A program made the translations under genes and the position numbers. A DNA stretch of 64,000 nucleotides, taken from Vigna angularis (Eukaryota; Streptophyta; Magnoliopsida; Fabales; Fabaceae). The notes beneath the pieces were generated by a model. That model was given only the letters and a program-made list of their open reading frames with translations. It had not been told where the DNA came from and did no database searches. The stretch lies in contig NC_068976.1 in the NCBI RefSeq assembly GCF_016808095.1, positions 23,034,371 to 23,098,370 on the forward strand. The letters run 5' to 3'. Shown here in pieces: positions 24,890-36,606 of this stretch; the stretch's first letter is position 1; each line of letters starts with the position of its first letter.

Positions 24890-24896
24890 TTATATA
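24890..24896 (-). promoter_or_regulatory. Candidate TATA box of the NPF gene
   Basis: TATATAA on the minus strand, about 220 bp before the predicted ATG, is set in a more mixed-composition stretch. Position fits a plant promoter with a leader of about 190 bases. No transcript evidence. Confidence 0.4.
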
Positions 24897-24899
24897 GGC

Positions 24900-27800
24900 T
24901 ATCCTTGGTTGTGTGGCTTAAGGCCGTACTCAGCCCAATGAAAGCAACACTTGGAAAGTGATAGAACACTATAGCCACTCCATATGTGCCATCACAAAGT
25001 CACTTTTATAATGAACAACTGAAAAAGAAGAGCATGTACAAATCCATTTCTTCATATCCTCATGATGCTTGATAAAGTATTTAGCGTGTCATAGGAACAG
25101 TTAATTGGATGAAGGTGGATTCAGGTACGTTTGTCTGTTGCATCAGAAAATTTTAACAGTAGTTTTAGTTCAAAAGCTGTGATGTATCTTTTCTAGAAGC
25201 CAGAGACTAAATGCATTGGTATACTTCATCACCTACTACGACTTACACATTTAGTAAAGGAAAAAATGCTCCTCATGAATCTGCAATCACGAAACCACAC
25301 CCTCTTGAGTATGTATAGATCAAAGGCAAGGTTTGCACATTGCAAAATGGGACCAACTGCAATTACATAATCAAAATACGATGTGCATGTGAGTGACTGA
25401 ACTGTTGTCTGTTGGTAACTTTAACAATCCAAAATGCATGATTCTAAGAAATTCTGCAAATTAGAGTCAAATTCTTCTTTAATGTTGAAGTCTAATAAAA
25501 TAAAATATGGTTAAGAATCCAAACGTGAGTTTAAATATTTCTAATTAAAAATAAGAAAGTTGAATGACAAGTAAATTTAAATTTATTGTAATAAGATTTT
25601 GAATTAGAAGTGTTGTTAAGTTTGGTTGAAATAATTGAATTCCTTTTCAGACCCACAGGTACAAGGTTAAAAGGAAAAAAGGTTAGCATTTGTTCAGTAC
25701 AGAGAAAGGAAACTAACTAGAGAAACAAATGGAAAAGAAATGAAAGTAGATATTTCAAAGTATTTGGTTTGAAAGGGAAAAAAAATGAGTGAAGACACAT
25801 TGAGTTTGGCAATGTAATAAATCAGTAATTTTAATTTTTCTTTCACTTAATTTAAACAAATTTCTTTTCGTTTCAATTTCTTTCTCACTGTCTCACTTTT
25901 CATCTCTAATGTTTAAACACACACGAGTTATAAATTGCAGCAGATTATATCATTAATGTATTACACATAAGAAGAAAAAGAAATTAGTGTATTCTGTAAG
26001 TTTCACATAAAATGCTATTATTGAAATAAAATATTGAGATATATATCTTAATAGATAACTTCAAATAATTATTTCATGTAATAAACGTGTTTAATATTTA
26101 ATTAGATTTTCTGAAAAATCATTGAATGCGATTGCATGGTGCGTCCGTGGCAGTGTGTGGCTGAAGTGAAGCTAAGCTGTTGTATGCAGCAACATACAGC
26201 AACCAAAGACGACCCTTTGAATGTTTTTTATGATAATTGTCACTTTCAATGTTGATGGTCATCAAAAGGGCCACAAGAGAAAATATTGATAAATAAATTT
26301 CGTGACACAACAGAACTTCAAGTTCCCTCCAATATCTGACAAAGATGATAACAACTTGTCTTTTCACTTCATATCTCTGTTGTGAGAGATATATTATGAA
26401 GCATATGTTAATCACTTTTTTAACAATACATAACATGTTATTATTTTATTGATTTGTATATTTAAAATAAACCAATCATAAACTATAATATAAGCTATTG
26501 TAAAAATAATTGTTAAAAAATATTTTCTTTTAAAAGATTAGCTTCTCGGTAGAGTTCAAAACAGGTAAAAGTTACATGTTTATAAGAAAAACAGACAAAG
26601 ATTATAATTTGACGATAATCGTAGATGTTTTGTGTACTTTTCTTAAATGACAAGTTTGTGTTGTTGTGATGTGATTTAAATAGTAAGTAAAATAGAGAGA
26701 CTTTATATTTTGAGAGACGTAAGTTTATTGTTTTTTCTTTCTTCAGTCGATAGTCACAAAATTATTGTGAAACTGGTTTTATGCAATCTTATACTTTTCT
26801 TATGAAAATCTCTATTTTGTCTCTTCTGTTTAAATTTTTCAAAGTAAAATCTTTTTAAATTGTGTAATATGAAAGTTAAAGGCTTTTTTTTTAAATTGTA
26901 AAACTTAAAAGTCAATTTTTTTTGTATAACAATAGTTCTTCGGTCGTGTAATTTAGAAAAAAACATTTCACTTTTGGATTACAAAATTACATTGGTTGGA
27001 AGTATTTTTTTTTGTATAAAAAATTATTTCTGACTGTATAATCGAAAAGTAGTTATTTTTCACAAAAAAGTTTCTGAATTGCACAACGTGAAGTTATATT
27101 TTTCAACTTATAGATTCCAAAGTCTTTCAAAGAATTAGAGTATGTATGACAAAAGAAGTCTTACCCGTACACGTCTGTGAGTAAAATTTGTAATGTCTAT
27201 TAAATAAATTTTTAATACATATTTACAAATAATATATATATATATATATATATATAATTACTTATTTTAGGATAAACAAATACTCGTATCATAATTTTGA
27301 CTCGCTAATTTTTTCTATTTATTAAAAATTAGTACTAAATTTTATTTAAGTATTTTTTTAAAATTTAAGTAATCAAAATAAAATTATTAATAAAAAATAT
27401 TAATTATATAAGTTTATTTCATATATTTTTATTTTTATTTAGACTTATAAAATTAAATTTATTTATAAAAGATTATTTTTTTAAAATATTATATCCTTAC
27501 ACAATTTATTTAAATTTACATTTAAAAGAATAAAATTTTTATATTATTATTTTATTAAGTAATTTGATTGAAGTTATACTTAAAAATTAATATTTTAAAC
27601 TAAATTTATATTTTAAATTTTTTTAAAAAACATTTACATAAATTTATTAAAAAATAAAATACAAAAATATTCAGAACTATATGGATATAAAAGAGTAGAA
27701 AAAAAATTCATGGGTATTTTTTCTCAAATACTAAATAAATAATAAGATAAGTTTTCTTATAGGGAAGCGTTCCCTTATCAAAATGCAATGTGATATATTA

Positions 27801-27970
27801 AAATGTAAATGAAGAAAAGTTGAGAGGTAGAAAATGTAAGAAAAAAAGTCACAAGCAAAGAACAGTGACAGAAAGAGATAAGGAAGAACAGAAAGCAATA
27901 ACTTAGAAAAATAAAACATATGGGTGAAAGAAGAAAAAAAATTCCTTGAAAGAATCTAATTTGAAAATAT
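24900..27970. other. Intergenic, AT-rich, no gene recognised
   Basis: The first few hundred bases are probably NPF promoter. From 25.5 kb on the DNA is increasingly AT-rich, with a (TA)n tract at about 27230-27256 and homopolymer runs. Open frames on either strand are short and low in complexity. Confidence 0.5.
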
Positions 27971-29284
27971 TTTAAAGGTTTAATTGCTTCCTCATTTTGG
28001 TTGAATTGTGTCAAATTCATCCTCATTTTTAAAAAGTTTCATTTTCGTTCTCACATGATATAAAATTGTCAACTTTGTGTCAATGTAATCATCTTCGTTT
28101 CCTACACAATATTAACTGGCTGACTATTTGACACTTGAGAATTAAAACATGAGAAAAGAGAGTTAAAACATGGCAATAGAGAGGTTTACGTCAGTACCAC
28201 CACACTGCTCACGTGAATCATGTTTTAAGAACATGTCAACCGTGGAATATCTAGGTTTTACAAGCATCTGTAACTACAAACTGATCAGGAAAGTGGTCAT
28301 ATAAATATAATTTTTGGCGGTATGAAATATGAGGAGAAGATGATAATAAAAAACTATAAAAAGTAGCAGCATAATAAAAACTGAGATTCGAAGAGGAAAT
28401 AGATATATGTCCAGCATATCCCGATAGAATGGAATTTGCATTGCTATAATCAAACATGCGATAAAACCAAGGCAAGTTTAAGAGAAGATGAAAAACTATT
28501 GTTACAAAATTTGCGTGAGAGGGAAAAAGTGAAATCAGAGCAAATCTTTGGCGGCAGTGAGCCTTGAGACTCATCCCCAATCCGACATTGACGTCGGCCA
28601 AATCTTCCCTCTCAACCATGAGGACCTCCTCGGGTTTCGCGCCGTCGAGAATCCAGACCAGACACCAGCAGAAGCCTTTCGAAATCTCGGAGTCGCTGTC
28701 GGCGCGGAAGCGCATCCTCCGCCGCTCGTCGATCTCAGCCACCACCCATACCTTGGTGGCGCAGCCGACGACTCGGTTGGCCGGAACCCGGTCGGCGTCA
28801 AGGAAGGGCGGGAGGAGGGAGGCGTAGTGGAGAAGGCGTTTGACGCGGTCGATGGGTTGGGAGAGAGAGGTGAACTCGGAGGCGATGTTGTTTAGCTTGT
28901 CGGCGACGTTGAATCGGAGTTTGGGTTTGGTGCACAGGGCGTTAACGGCGTCGGATTTGGAAGGAGCGAAGGTGTTAGGTTTTGGGAAAATAGGGGAACT
29001 GAAAGAATAAGAAGAAGATGATGATGATAATGGATTGAATAGGGTGGTTGCTGTGACTGCAGCTGATAAAACCATTTTTAATTTGGCACGTTTTAATTCT
29101 CAAAGTCCGAAATAATCAGTCACTTAACTGTATTTAATGAAAATGATTACGTTGACACAAATTTTTGTTATGTTTGAATTCAAGACATTTTTATATCACA
29201 TAAGGACAAAAATGAAACTTTAACTTTTTAAAAAACGAAGATGAATTACACGAGGCCTAAGAAAGCAATTAAACCTATTTTAAA
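27971..29284. mobile_element. Terminal-inverted-repeat element carrying a SufE gene (Pack-MULE-like candidate)
   Basis: The left flank (about 27971-28150) and the reverse complement of the right flank (about 29083-29284) align: GGTTTAATTGCTT at the outer end, then AATTCATC, TTTTTAAAAAGTT, GTTTCATTTT, TGATATAAAA, TTTGTGTCAA, GTAATCAT, and GAGAATTAAAAC at the inner end. By eye the repeats are about 180-200 bp and roughly 70-75% identical. Long inverted repeats around an ordinary gene fragment are the arrangement of Pack-MULEs. No transposase is present and I could not find a convincing 9-11-bp target duplication, so the superfamily is unproven. Confidence 0.6.
28251..29075 (-). CDS. SufE-domain protein, quinolinate-synthase/SufE2-like, with a foreign C-terminus
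   Basis: An intronless 274-residue frame. Residues 1-55 are Ser/Thr-rich and lack early acidic residues, like a chloroplast transit peptide. Residues about 61-166 are a SufE domain: SLSQPIDRVKRLLHYASLLP, the catalytic-Cys region RVVGCATKVW (Cys105), RFRADSDSEISKGFC, and a DGAKPEEVL stretch. SufE proteins stimulate cysteine desulfurase in plastid Fe-S assembly; in plants the same domain forms the front of quinolinate synthase. Family members continue with an SRVNTWHNVL-type helix, but here sequence after residue 166 is hydrophobic and unrelated. No NadA domain follows. The GC content is above that of the flanks. It lies wholly between inverted repeats, so a captured, truncated copy is the best reading. 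Whether it is expressed is unknown. Confidence 0.75.
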   Translation of the reverse strand: MVLSAAVTATTLFNPLSSSSSSYSFSSPIFPKPNTFAPSKSDAVNALCTKPKLRFNVADKLNNIASEFTSLSQPIDRVKRLLHYASLLPPFLDADRVPANRVVGCATKVWVVAEIDERRRMRFRADSDSEISKGFCWCLVWILDGAKPEEVLMVEREDLADVNVGLGMSLKAHCRQRFALISLFPSHANFVTIVFHLLLNLPWFYRMFDYSNANSILSGYAGHISISSSNLSFYYAATFYSFLLSSSPHISYRQKLYLYDHFPDQFVVTDACKT

Positions 29285-30537
29285 CTTCAACAACCACGTT
29301 ATATGACAAATTCTTCCTGCACCCCCTGTTTTTCACCTGCAACTTCATTCAAGTAGAGAAATGCAAATTTTACCCTAAATAAAAAAGTAATGCTCAATGG
29401 ACTAATAACACTCGCAACCTTCCTCTATGCTCTTTTGTTGTATTTTGGAAAGGAGGGGCTGCTGGAAGAAAAAAGGGGAGTGCAGGAAGAAGCAGCCCAT
29501 TCCAAATGAGCCCTAACTCGTGATGCTTACATACAACACATTCTGCTTTCATTGTGATGCTATATTAGCAACACTAGGCTAATATTTTAAATAAAAAAAT
29601 TGGGTCAAATTAATCACTCCAATAACAAGTATAGTGTTTGTCTCTTTTTTTTTTAAATATCAAATTCAATAAATGAGTGATTTTTAAATTATTTTTTTTG
29701 TAAAAACTAACAATATAAATTTTATGGTACATATATTAAATTAATTAAAAGTTTAAATGCAACTATTTTTATCTTAATTATTAAAATAAAATAAATTTCA
29801 TTTCACCGACTATCAACATTTACTAGATATATAATCCTTCAATCATATATTTTTCATATAAATACTTAAATCTTAAAACTTGAATAAGATATCAAATCTG
29901 GTTACCACTTAAATCAATAACTGGTAATTTATGTTTGGTAAGAACAACTAAGTATTGATACATTTATTAATTTTATATTCACAAAAAATAGTTATTATTT
30001 TTATCAAACGGTAAAACATTTATTGGGCTTTGTTATATGTTATATATATATTATTACTTTTGGAGTGCAATACAATGGTTCGTTTTCTTTCCTTTAAATT
30101 ATTTAATTAACAAGAATGCATCAAGTGATACAATAGTTCGTCCATTACATCACATGATGATACATATATTTTTTAATATATGTTAGAATTATTCAATTTT
30201 TATACTTTTTTATTAATTTTTAATATATATTATATGTTAAACAGTTATAAGTTATTATTTATTAAATAAGTATTTAGCAATATTAAATGTTTATTTAAAA
30301 TTTAAAATATTTTAATCGGATCCTCAAAATTCTTGACATTTACCATTTTTAAAAAAGAATTGTACAAATGGCCGCAGGAGCAAGGGCTTTTAGAAGAAAT
30401 AGGCGAAGTGGTTCAAAACGGCGTCGTAATAGTGTAAAGACACATGGAAGTTCATAATTTTAGGTTTAATCTTCTGTGAAGACGAGGAAGAAGACAGTGG
30501 AAGAAAGCATCACATTAACACATTCTGCAGAAGAAGA
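29285..30537. other. Intergenic, AT-rich; 3' end is the PPR promoter and leader
   Basis: No coding signal. Direct runs of TTTTTAATATAT and many A/T homopolymers occur between 29.6 and 30.3 kb. A purine-rich leader (30478-30537) precedes the PPR start codon. Confidence 0.5.
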
Positions 30538-32184
30538 ATGTGGACGCGGATACTTGCCCGAGCAACACGTTCCGTAGCTGGTGCTCGCAACTGCTCATCA
30601 ATTCACCAACGCATCTCTAACCCTATCTTTTTCAAAATCCCCAAATCAAGTTTCCCTCAAATTCTCAACAACCCTCGATTTTTCGCCACCGATTCCACGC
30701 TCACCGTCGATGATGAGCTCCCACAGCTCTCACCGGATTCTTCAGAAAACGGCGGTGACAGACAGCGCGTAGACGAAGGAGACACTTATGTAGAAGAAGA
30801 CACTTATGTAGAAGGAGACATGTACGAGATTGACGTGGACAAGTTGGAGAGTGTGCTACGTCTTCTTCAAACGAGTGCTGATGGGTCCTTTGAGTCGTGT
30901 TTGGATGACATGGATTTGACTCTGCATCAACAATTGGTGACAAAAGTAATCGAAAATCCGCTTGTTTTGGGTGAGAATCTGATAAGGTTTTTCAGATGGG
31001 CATGGAGTGAGAGATCATTGGAGGTGACCACCCCAATGGTGGAGTCTCTTGTTTTGGCCATATGTGGAAATGATGTGAGGAAGAAAGAGGCGTACTCGCT
31101 GTGGGATTTGGTTAAGGAGATTGGAGAGAAGGAGAGTGGAATCCTCAATGTGAGGATTCTCAACGATTTGATACTTTGCTTCTCGAGGTTGGTGAAAGGG
31201 AAAGCTGCATTGGAGGTGTTTGATAAATTTGAGGCCTTTCAGTGTGTGCCGGATGCAGACACGTATTACATCACAATCGAGGCGCTTTGTCGGCGGCGTG
31301 CTTATGATTGGGCTTGTGGGGTTTGTGAGAAGATGGTTGATGCACAGGCGTTGCCTGATGGCGAGAAAGTTGGTGTCATTTTGTCTTGGTTGTGCAAGGG
31401 CAAGAAGGCTAAGGAGGCCCATGGAGTGTATGTGGTGGCAATGGAGAAAGGGAAACGGCCACCGATGAGTACGGTTAGCTTTTTGGTTGGCAAGCTCTGT
31501 GGAGAAGATGAAACTGTGAAATGGGCTTTGGATATGTTGGAGGATATCCCTGAGGAGAACAGGGAGCGTGCAATAAAGCCGTTTATGGCGGTTGTTCGGG
31601 CATTGTGTAGGATTAAGGAAGTTGATAAAGCCAAGGAGTTATTGGTAAAGATGATTAAGGATGGGCCGCCGCCTGGGAATGATATTTTCAATTTCATTGT
31701 CACAGCTTATTCAAAGGCTGGTGAAATTGGGAAAGCTGTGGAGACCATGAAGCTGATGGAAAGTAGGGGTTTGAGACCGGATGTGTACACTTATACTTCT
31801 CTTGCTAGTGGTTATTCAAATGGTGGGGAGATGGAGGAGGCTCGGAAGATCTTGGCAGAAGCGAAAGAGAAGCATGTTAAGTTGGGCCCCGTGATGTTTC
31901 ACACCCTGATTCGTGGATATTGCAAGTTGGAACGGTTTGATGAGGCTTTGAATTTATTCTCAGAGATGAAAAATTATGGCGTTCGCCCCAATGTGGATGA
32001 GTATGAGAAGTTGATACAGTCTCTCTGCTTGAAGGCTTTGGATTGGGAAACGGCGGAAAAGCTACTTGAGGAAATGAAAGATAATGGTTTGCATCTCAAG
32101 GGCATCACGAGGGGTTTGATTAGATCTGTGAAGGAGTTGGAGAAGGAGATTGTGGAGGGTGAGAGCATTACTGCAGTGGCGTAA
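30538..32184 (+). CDS. P-class pentatricopeptide repeat protein, probably mitochondrial
   Basis: An intronless 548-residue frame, typical for PPR genes. Residues 1-50 are rich in Arg, Ser and Ala and nearly free of acids (MWTRILARATRSVAG), like a mitochondrial presequence. An acidic linker with a duplicated DTYVE unit occupies about 57-100. PPR motifs of about 35 residues start near 205, 240, 275, 345, 381, 416, 451 and 486; the clearest are FNFIVTAYSKAGEIGKAVET and FHTLIRGYCKLERFDEALNL. No E, DYW or SMR domain follows, so it is a P-class protein expected to bind a specific organelle RNA. It resembles the At3g02650-type family from memory; target RNA unknown. The ATG at 30538 is the first in frame. 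Confidence 0.9.
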   Translation: MWTRILARATRSVAGARNCSSIHQRISNPIFFKIPKSSFPQILNNPRFFATDSTLTVDDELPQLSPDSSENGGDRQRVDEGDTYVEEDTYVEGDMYEIDVDKLESVLRLLQTSADGSFESCLDDMDLTLHQQLVTKVIENPLVLGENLIRFFRWAWSERSLEVTTPMVESLVLAICGNDVRKKEAYSLWDLVKEIGEKESGILNVRILNDLILCFSRLVKGKAALEVFDKFEAFQCVPDADTYYITIEALCRRRAYDWACGVCEKMVDAQALPDGEKVGVILSWLCKGKKAKEAHGVYVVAMEKGKRPPMSTVSFLVGKLCGEDETVKWALDMLEDIPEENRERAIKPFMAVVRALCRIKEVDKAKELLVKMIKDGPPPGNDIFNFIVTAYSKAGEIGKAVETMKLMESRGLRPDVYTYTSLASGYSNGGEMEEARKILAEAKEKHVKLGPVMFHTLIRGYCKLERFDEALNLFSEMKNYGVRPNVDEYEKLIQSLCLKALDWETAEKLLEEMKDNGLHLKGITRGLIRSVKELEKEIVEGESITAVA

Positions 32185-34620
32185 ACATAGTTCACTGTTT
32201 CAGGTTATGTGAGTGGCCGGGTAGTTGTAACTCTTTTTTTTTGTTATTATTAGCATACTATTTTGATCGGAAGTTGCAGTCTCAAAGCAAAAATAATTGA
32301 GAGGAGAAAATTTTAGAAGTGATTGTTGATGTGTTTGATGTTTTTAATCTGCTCTTTTTATTTATCGTTTTATAATATTGAATTGAGTTGGCCATGTTTT
32401 ATATTCTTCCTTCTTTTGCATAACGTTGTGATCAACATTTTTTTTATTGCTCTCGATGATATGGGATTGCGTTGGATAAGAATCAGTTTGCACCCTTCCC
32501 TCTTCAGGCTCACACACACTGACCATGAAAAAGGTTGCATACTAGTTATATATAGACTCGTAAGGCTTTGTGCCTTACCATATTTGCTGTATTTGGTGGA
32601 TCAGGATTCTCTTCCTAGATTAATTTGTGATCCTTAATTATATGAAGTCTTTGATTGCTTACTAGGAAAATGAATATAGTAGTATATATTTTACTTGTTT
32701 CAATGACAGGGGGTAACTTTTAGTTGATACCGTATGTTGTAGTAACCCATGCTGTGTAGTGTTACTTCTCTACTACGTACATTTGATCCTTTCCTAAGTT
32801 GTTGCTTATTTGCTTTGGTTTTAGCCACGAGGAGGTAAACTAAATTATGTTAAAGAAAAAGAAAGATAAATACAACTTTGGGTAGGCTAAGAAGTTTGAA
32901 AAAGTAGAAGCAATTATTTTTTAAAAAAAAGAAATAACTCAAGTAGCATTAAACTTACTGAGTTTGTTTGTATATTGGAGACAGAAATTCTTAATTTTTA
33001 TGTTTTGGGCAGGTTTGATCAAAAAAGACGAAACTCTGGTTTGTTAAATTGGGTATGGAGCTATGAGCTTAGCATTCTGCATACTTAATTTTCACATTCC
33101 AAGTCAACACGCATTGACAAAAGTATTCAACCTCATTTTCTCCGTCATCAACTGCCTTCGGTTGAGTTAGCCTTCCTTATAGTTTATTTCAGGTATATGT
33201 TAAATTGTTTCTCCAATTGCAGCCTCTAATCCAGTTGCTCTTGTCTCGGTAAAACAGAAAAAAGAAACATTTCTTGGAAATAATTTAGTTCCTATTCGTT
33301 TATCTAAACAAATATTAAACATTTAAAACCTACAAATAACTGAATATTCAATTAGTATGCAATTTGAATCAATTTGAGATTAATCATATATTATATGAAA
33401 GGCTTCTAGGTATATAATGTTTTGATTACTTGTTCAAAGTAGATGCTGACCATTAAGTTAATTTGACTGTGACAGTGTCAGTCTCCTCCGAAACTTGGTC
33501 TTCATGTTGTATGGTGACATTATTTTACAATCTAACTGTAGATGTTGTTCCATCTTAGCTTTGACTATATTTGCTGCATTCGGAACGTGGTCATCTTGGT
33601 TTGGAAGGACCAAGACTTAGGTATTAGATCAATCTAATTTTAGCTCTCAGTTTGTGCAGACAACTTCTATAGCCGAGTACTTTCACAAATTGCTACCTTG
33701 AACTCTGCTTTCTATGTTCTCAAAGCACTACTCGTGTGCAACTAAAATGTTGCTAAAAATCAAATCTGACCATTTGGAAAACACTTTGGGTTTAGGTATG
33801 AATACCAAAGGTTTTATTCCCTCTAACAATCAATTTATGTTGGTTGAGTATGTCTGAAATATCCTTTTTAAGGAAGACAAATCATTCAATGAGAATTAGA
33901 CAACAGCACATAACTTATAAGGAAAGAAAACAATAAACAGATATTTCTGGAGGCTAAATTAACATTCAAAACCAAACGCTTGAAGTCCGCAGAGGTCAAA
34001 CAATTAAAAAATTGAAGTGTGCCCAATTACCTGTTGGATTGGAATCTAACATCAGAAGCACGTTTTGTTTGTTCAATTCTATTTTTCGATTACGAAAATT
34101 GAATAGGTAACTCAGGTCAAGGAATCCCGATCAAACATAAATTTAAAAAAAAAAAACAAAAACAGTAGTTTCCAGATCATACGTAAACAAATTACGTTGT
34201 CATATAAATATGAAGAAGCCGTGCGTCTTGCACTTATATGCATCTGGAATCAAAGGCTCAATAATAAACCAAAAAAAATCCCAATGTTCACGTTTCACAT
34301 ACTGTTACTCTGAAGTAAAACATATTCCACGAAAAGAAATAGAGAACATACAAATTGAAATCCTTGCTTTTAGTCCTAGCTGAACTGTTTTCAGTAGTAG
34401 TATTTGGTATCAATATCATCATTAATAAACAAGACAACATCATTTATTGAGTTAGCAAATATGTTAAAGAATGATATGTCGAAATGCGTTAGTGTGGACT
34501 TTAATTTGTTCTAGCAGCCATCACTCCATATGACACACAACAGACCAAAGAATTCAAAATTTAAAAAAACTCTTTATTCCATTGAAGCTATTGACAATAT
34601 CATAACGCCAAGTTCCTCAT
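32185..34620. other. Intergenic between PPR and LysM kinase genes
   Basis: The first 200-300 bp are presumably PPR 3' UTR. The rest is AT-rich and unique-looking, with no recognised gene or element. Both genes end toward this interval (tail to tail). Confidence 0.5.
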
Positions 34621-36606
34621 CTATCTGCTATCAGAAATTTGGCTGACAGATCTAGACTGTTCAAGCTCATCAGAGGGATCCCAATCCATCGTAGAGGATT
34701 GAATCTTGGACAAAGTCATGAAAACCTCAGAAATCTGTGGTCTTGCATTGAGGTCACGAGCAACACAGCGTTTGGCAAGTTCAGCCATGGAATAAGCCAG
34801 TTCCAAAGGATATTCATCTCTCAGATTTGGATCCATGAAACCTCGAAGTTTCTCTCTAACGTTCTCTCCTTCAAGCACCTGATTCACAGTCAGCGACAGC
34901 ATCTGCTCCCCAGATCCATTCTTAACCCCACCAACAGCCTCTCTCCCTGAAAGAAGCTCCAAAAGCACAACTCCAAACGAAAAAACATCCATCTTTGGAG
35001 TAATCAAACCATTCTCAATGTACTCAGGTGACATGTACCCTTGAGTCCCCACCACATGCCTTGTCAATTGAAATCCCCTGTCATCCCCTTCACCCTCCAC
35101 CGCTCTCGCCAACCCAAAATTCGAAACCTTTGCCCTGAAATTCCCATCTAAAAGCACGTTCCCACTCTTCAAATTCTTATGCACATGAGGAGGACTGGTA
35201 TAGTTATGAAGATAATTAAGAGCGTCAGCAACATCATGAGCAATATGAACCCTCTGCACCCAACTCAGAGACACCGAATTCTCGTACTTCTTATTACCAC
35301 TATGCAGCCAATTTTCGAGAGAATCATTCTCGGCAAACTCGTACACCAGATAGGTGTCACCTTTGTGAACACAAAAACCCGACAATCTTATAACATTGAA
35401 GTGGTTAATCCTCTTGAGAATGTTGATCTCACTCGACACATCCCCTTTGAGAATCTTAACCGCAGCATAATCACCCTTGAATGAAGCCCTATAAACAGAA
35501 CCCTTGATTTTGTTCTCTTCACTGAAGAACACTGTCGCCGTCTGCAACTCCTCAAACTTGTACACGCTCAACGACTCGATCGCGTAACGAATCCCTTCCG
35601 AAGAAAGAGACCACGACTGCGACGTCGGAAGAGTCATTTCGTTGCTCTGTTTCTGGGTGGGGCCCGAGAAAGCCTTCGCTGCCGGAGTCGGCGATGGCTG
35701 TTGTACCCGTCGCTGCCGATAGAAACAGAAGAAAAATAGAGCAGCGCAGACAAGAAGCAGCACAACAACCCCAACCACGATTCCGATAATGACCCATTTC
35801 TTGGAAGAGTCCGAGTCTTCCTCCGCCGCCGGAGGCGGCGGTGACGGGGAGTCGTTCGGGGGAGCCGCTGCTCTCAGTAAATTCGTTGGCGGCTCTGTTT
35901 TTAGAGGAATTGAAATCGGCGTGAAGTAGAAAATAAAGGAGGTATCAGAAAGCTCGTTTGCTTCGAGGATGCTCTGTTGGTCAATACCAAAGATTTCAGC
36001 GATGGAAGAAACCGTTTCTCCTTGAGAAACCAAGTAAGTGAGCAAGTACTTGAACCCTGCTTCGCTCTGTTTCTGGGTGGGGCAGGCACATCTTAGAGGC
36101 ACGTGGAGGTCGAGACCCGCAACGAGGTCACGTTCACCGTAGGTGTTTTGGTCCATGAGAGCCTGACACGTGGTGAGGGACTGGTATGTGTTGTTGGCGA
36201 TGGAGAAGTAGGTTTCGCCCTGTACTTTGATGTTGTAAGAGGCGTTGTGCTGATAGTAGAGGCCGGAGCAGGAGCAGTTGATGGGAACGGTGATGAGGGT
36301 TTCGGCGGGGATGGATTGGACATCTGTGATGTTGTTTGCGGCGGCCATGGCGGAGGTGCTGGAATTGAGGAGGTAAGAGATGGAGATAGAGGTGGTGTAA
36401 TCTGGGAGGGAAGATTTGAAGGTGAGGTAGGATGCGCATGATGGAACACTGTTGCAGAGGTTGCCATTTGTGGCGTTGGTTTCGTGCTGGGAGCAATTTA
36501 GTTGTTTGTTGTTGACGTACTCTTGTTGGGATTCAGATTTTGGGATGGAGGAACAGAGGAGGAGCACCAGTGATACGGCGGCTACGGGCCACACCCCGGT
36601 GGCCAT
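34621..36606 (-). CDS. LYK5: LysM receptor-like pseudokinase, LYK4/LYK5 type
   Basis: An intronless frame of 661 residues, starting at the ATG at 36606 because a signal peptide begins there (MATGVWPVAAVSLVLLLC); the frame is open 25 codons further upstream. LYK5 is about 664. The ectodomain has LysM-type repeats and two CxC pairs (CSC about 111-113, CAC about 173-175). A Pro-rich stretch precedes one membrane helix at about 271-296. The kinase domain covers about 350-640. It keeps the beta-3 Lys (AAVK, 384), but the glycine loop is degenerate (KIKGSVYR), HRD is HKN (476-478) and DFG is NFG (496-498). Those losses are normal for LYK4/LYK5, which bind chitin oligomers and signal through the active kinase CERK1. 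A role in chitin or related glycan perception at the plasma membrane is inferred. Confidence 0.92.
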   Translation of the reverse strand: MATGVWPVAAVSLVLLLCSSIPKSESQQEYVNNKQLNCSQHETNATNGNLCNSVPSCASYLTFKSSLPDYTTSISISYLLNSSTSAMAAANNITDVQSIPAETLITVPINCSCSGLYYQHNASYNIKVQGETYFSIANNTYQSLTTCQALMDQNTYGERDLVAGLDLHVPLRCACPTQKQSEAGFKYLLTYLVSQGETVSSIAEIFGIDQQSILEANELSDTSFIFYFTPISIPLKTEPPTNLLRAAAPPNDSPSPPPPAAEEDSDSSKKWVIIGIVVGVVVLLLVCAALFFFCFYRQRRVQQPSPTPAAKAFSGPTQKQSNEMTLPTSQSWSLSSEGIRYAIESLSVYKFEELQTATVFFSEENKIKGSVYRASFKGDYAAVKILKGDVSSEINILKRINHFNVIRLSGFCVHKGDTYLVYEFAENDSLENWLHSGNKKYENSVSLSWVQRVHIAHDVADALNYLHNYTSPPHVHKNLKSGNVLLDGNFRAKVSNFGLARAVEGEGDDRGFQLTRHVVGTQGYMSPEYIENGLITPKMDVFSFGVVLLELLSGREAVGGVKNGSGEQMLSLTVNQVLEGENVREKLRGFMDPNLRDEYPLELAYSMAELAKRCVARDLNARPQISEVFMTLSKIQSSTMDWDPSDELEQSRSVSQISDSR

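Noticed and set aside
27229..27256. TA run as a MITE or insertion scar
   Set aside because: Simple microsatellite without flanking inverted repeats.
28548..28895. Plus-strand frames opposite the SufE gene
   Set aside because: Shadows caused by the GC-rich SufE coding sequence on the minus strand.
36103..36496. Gly/Asp/Val-rich or Pro/His-rich frames over the LysM ectodomain
   Set aside because: Other-frame shadows of the LYK4/LYK5-type gene.
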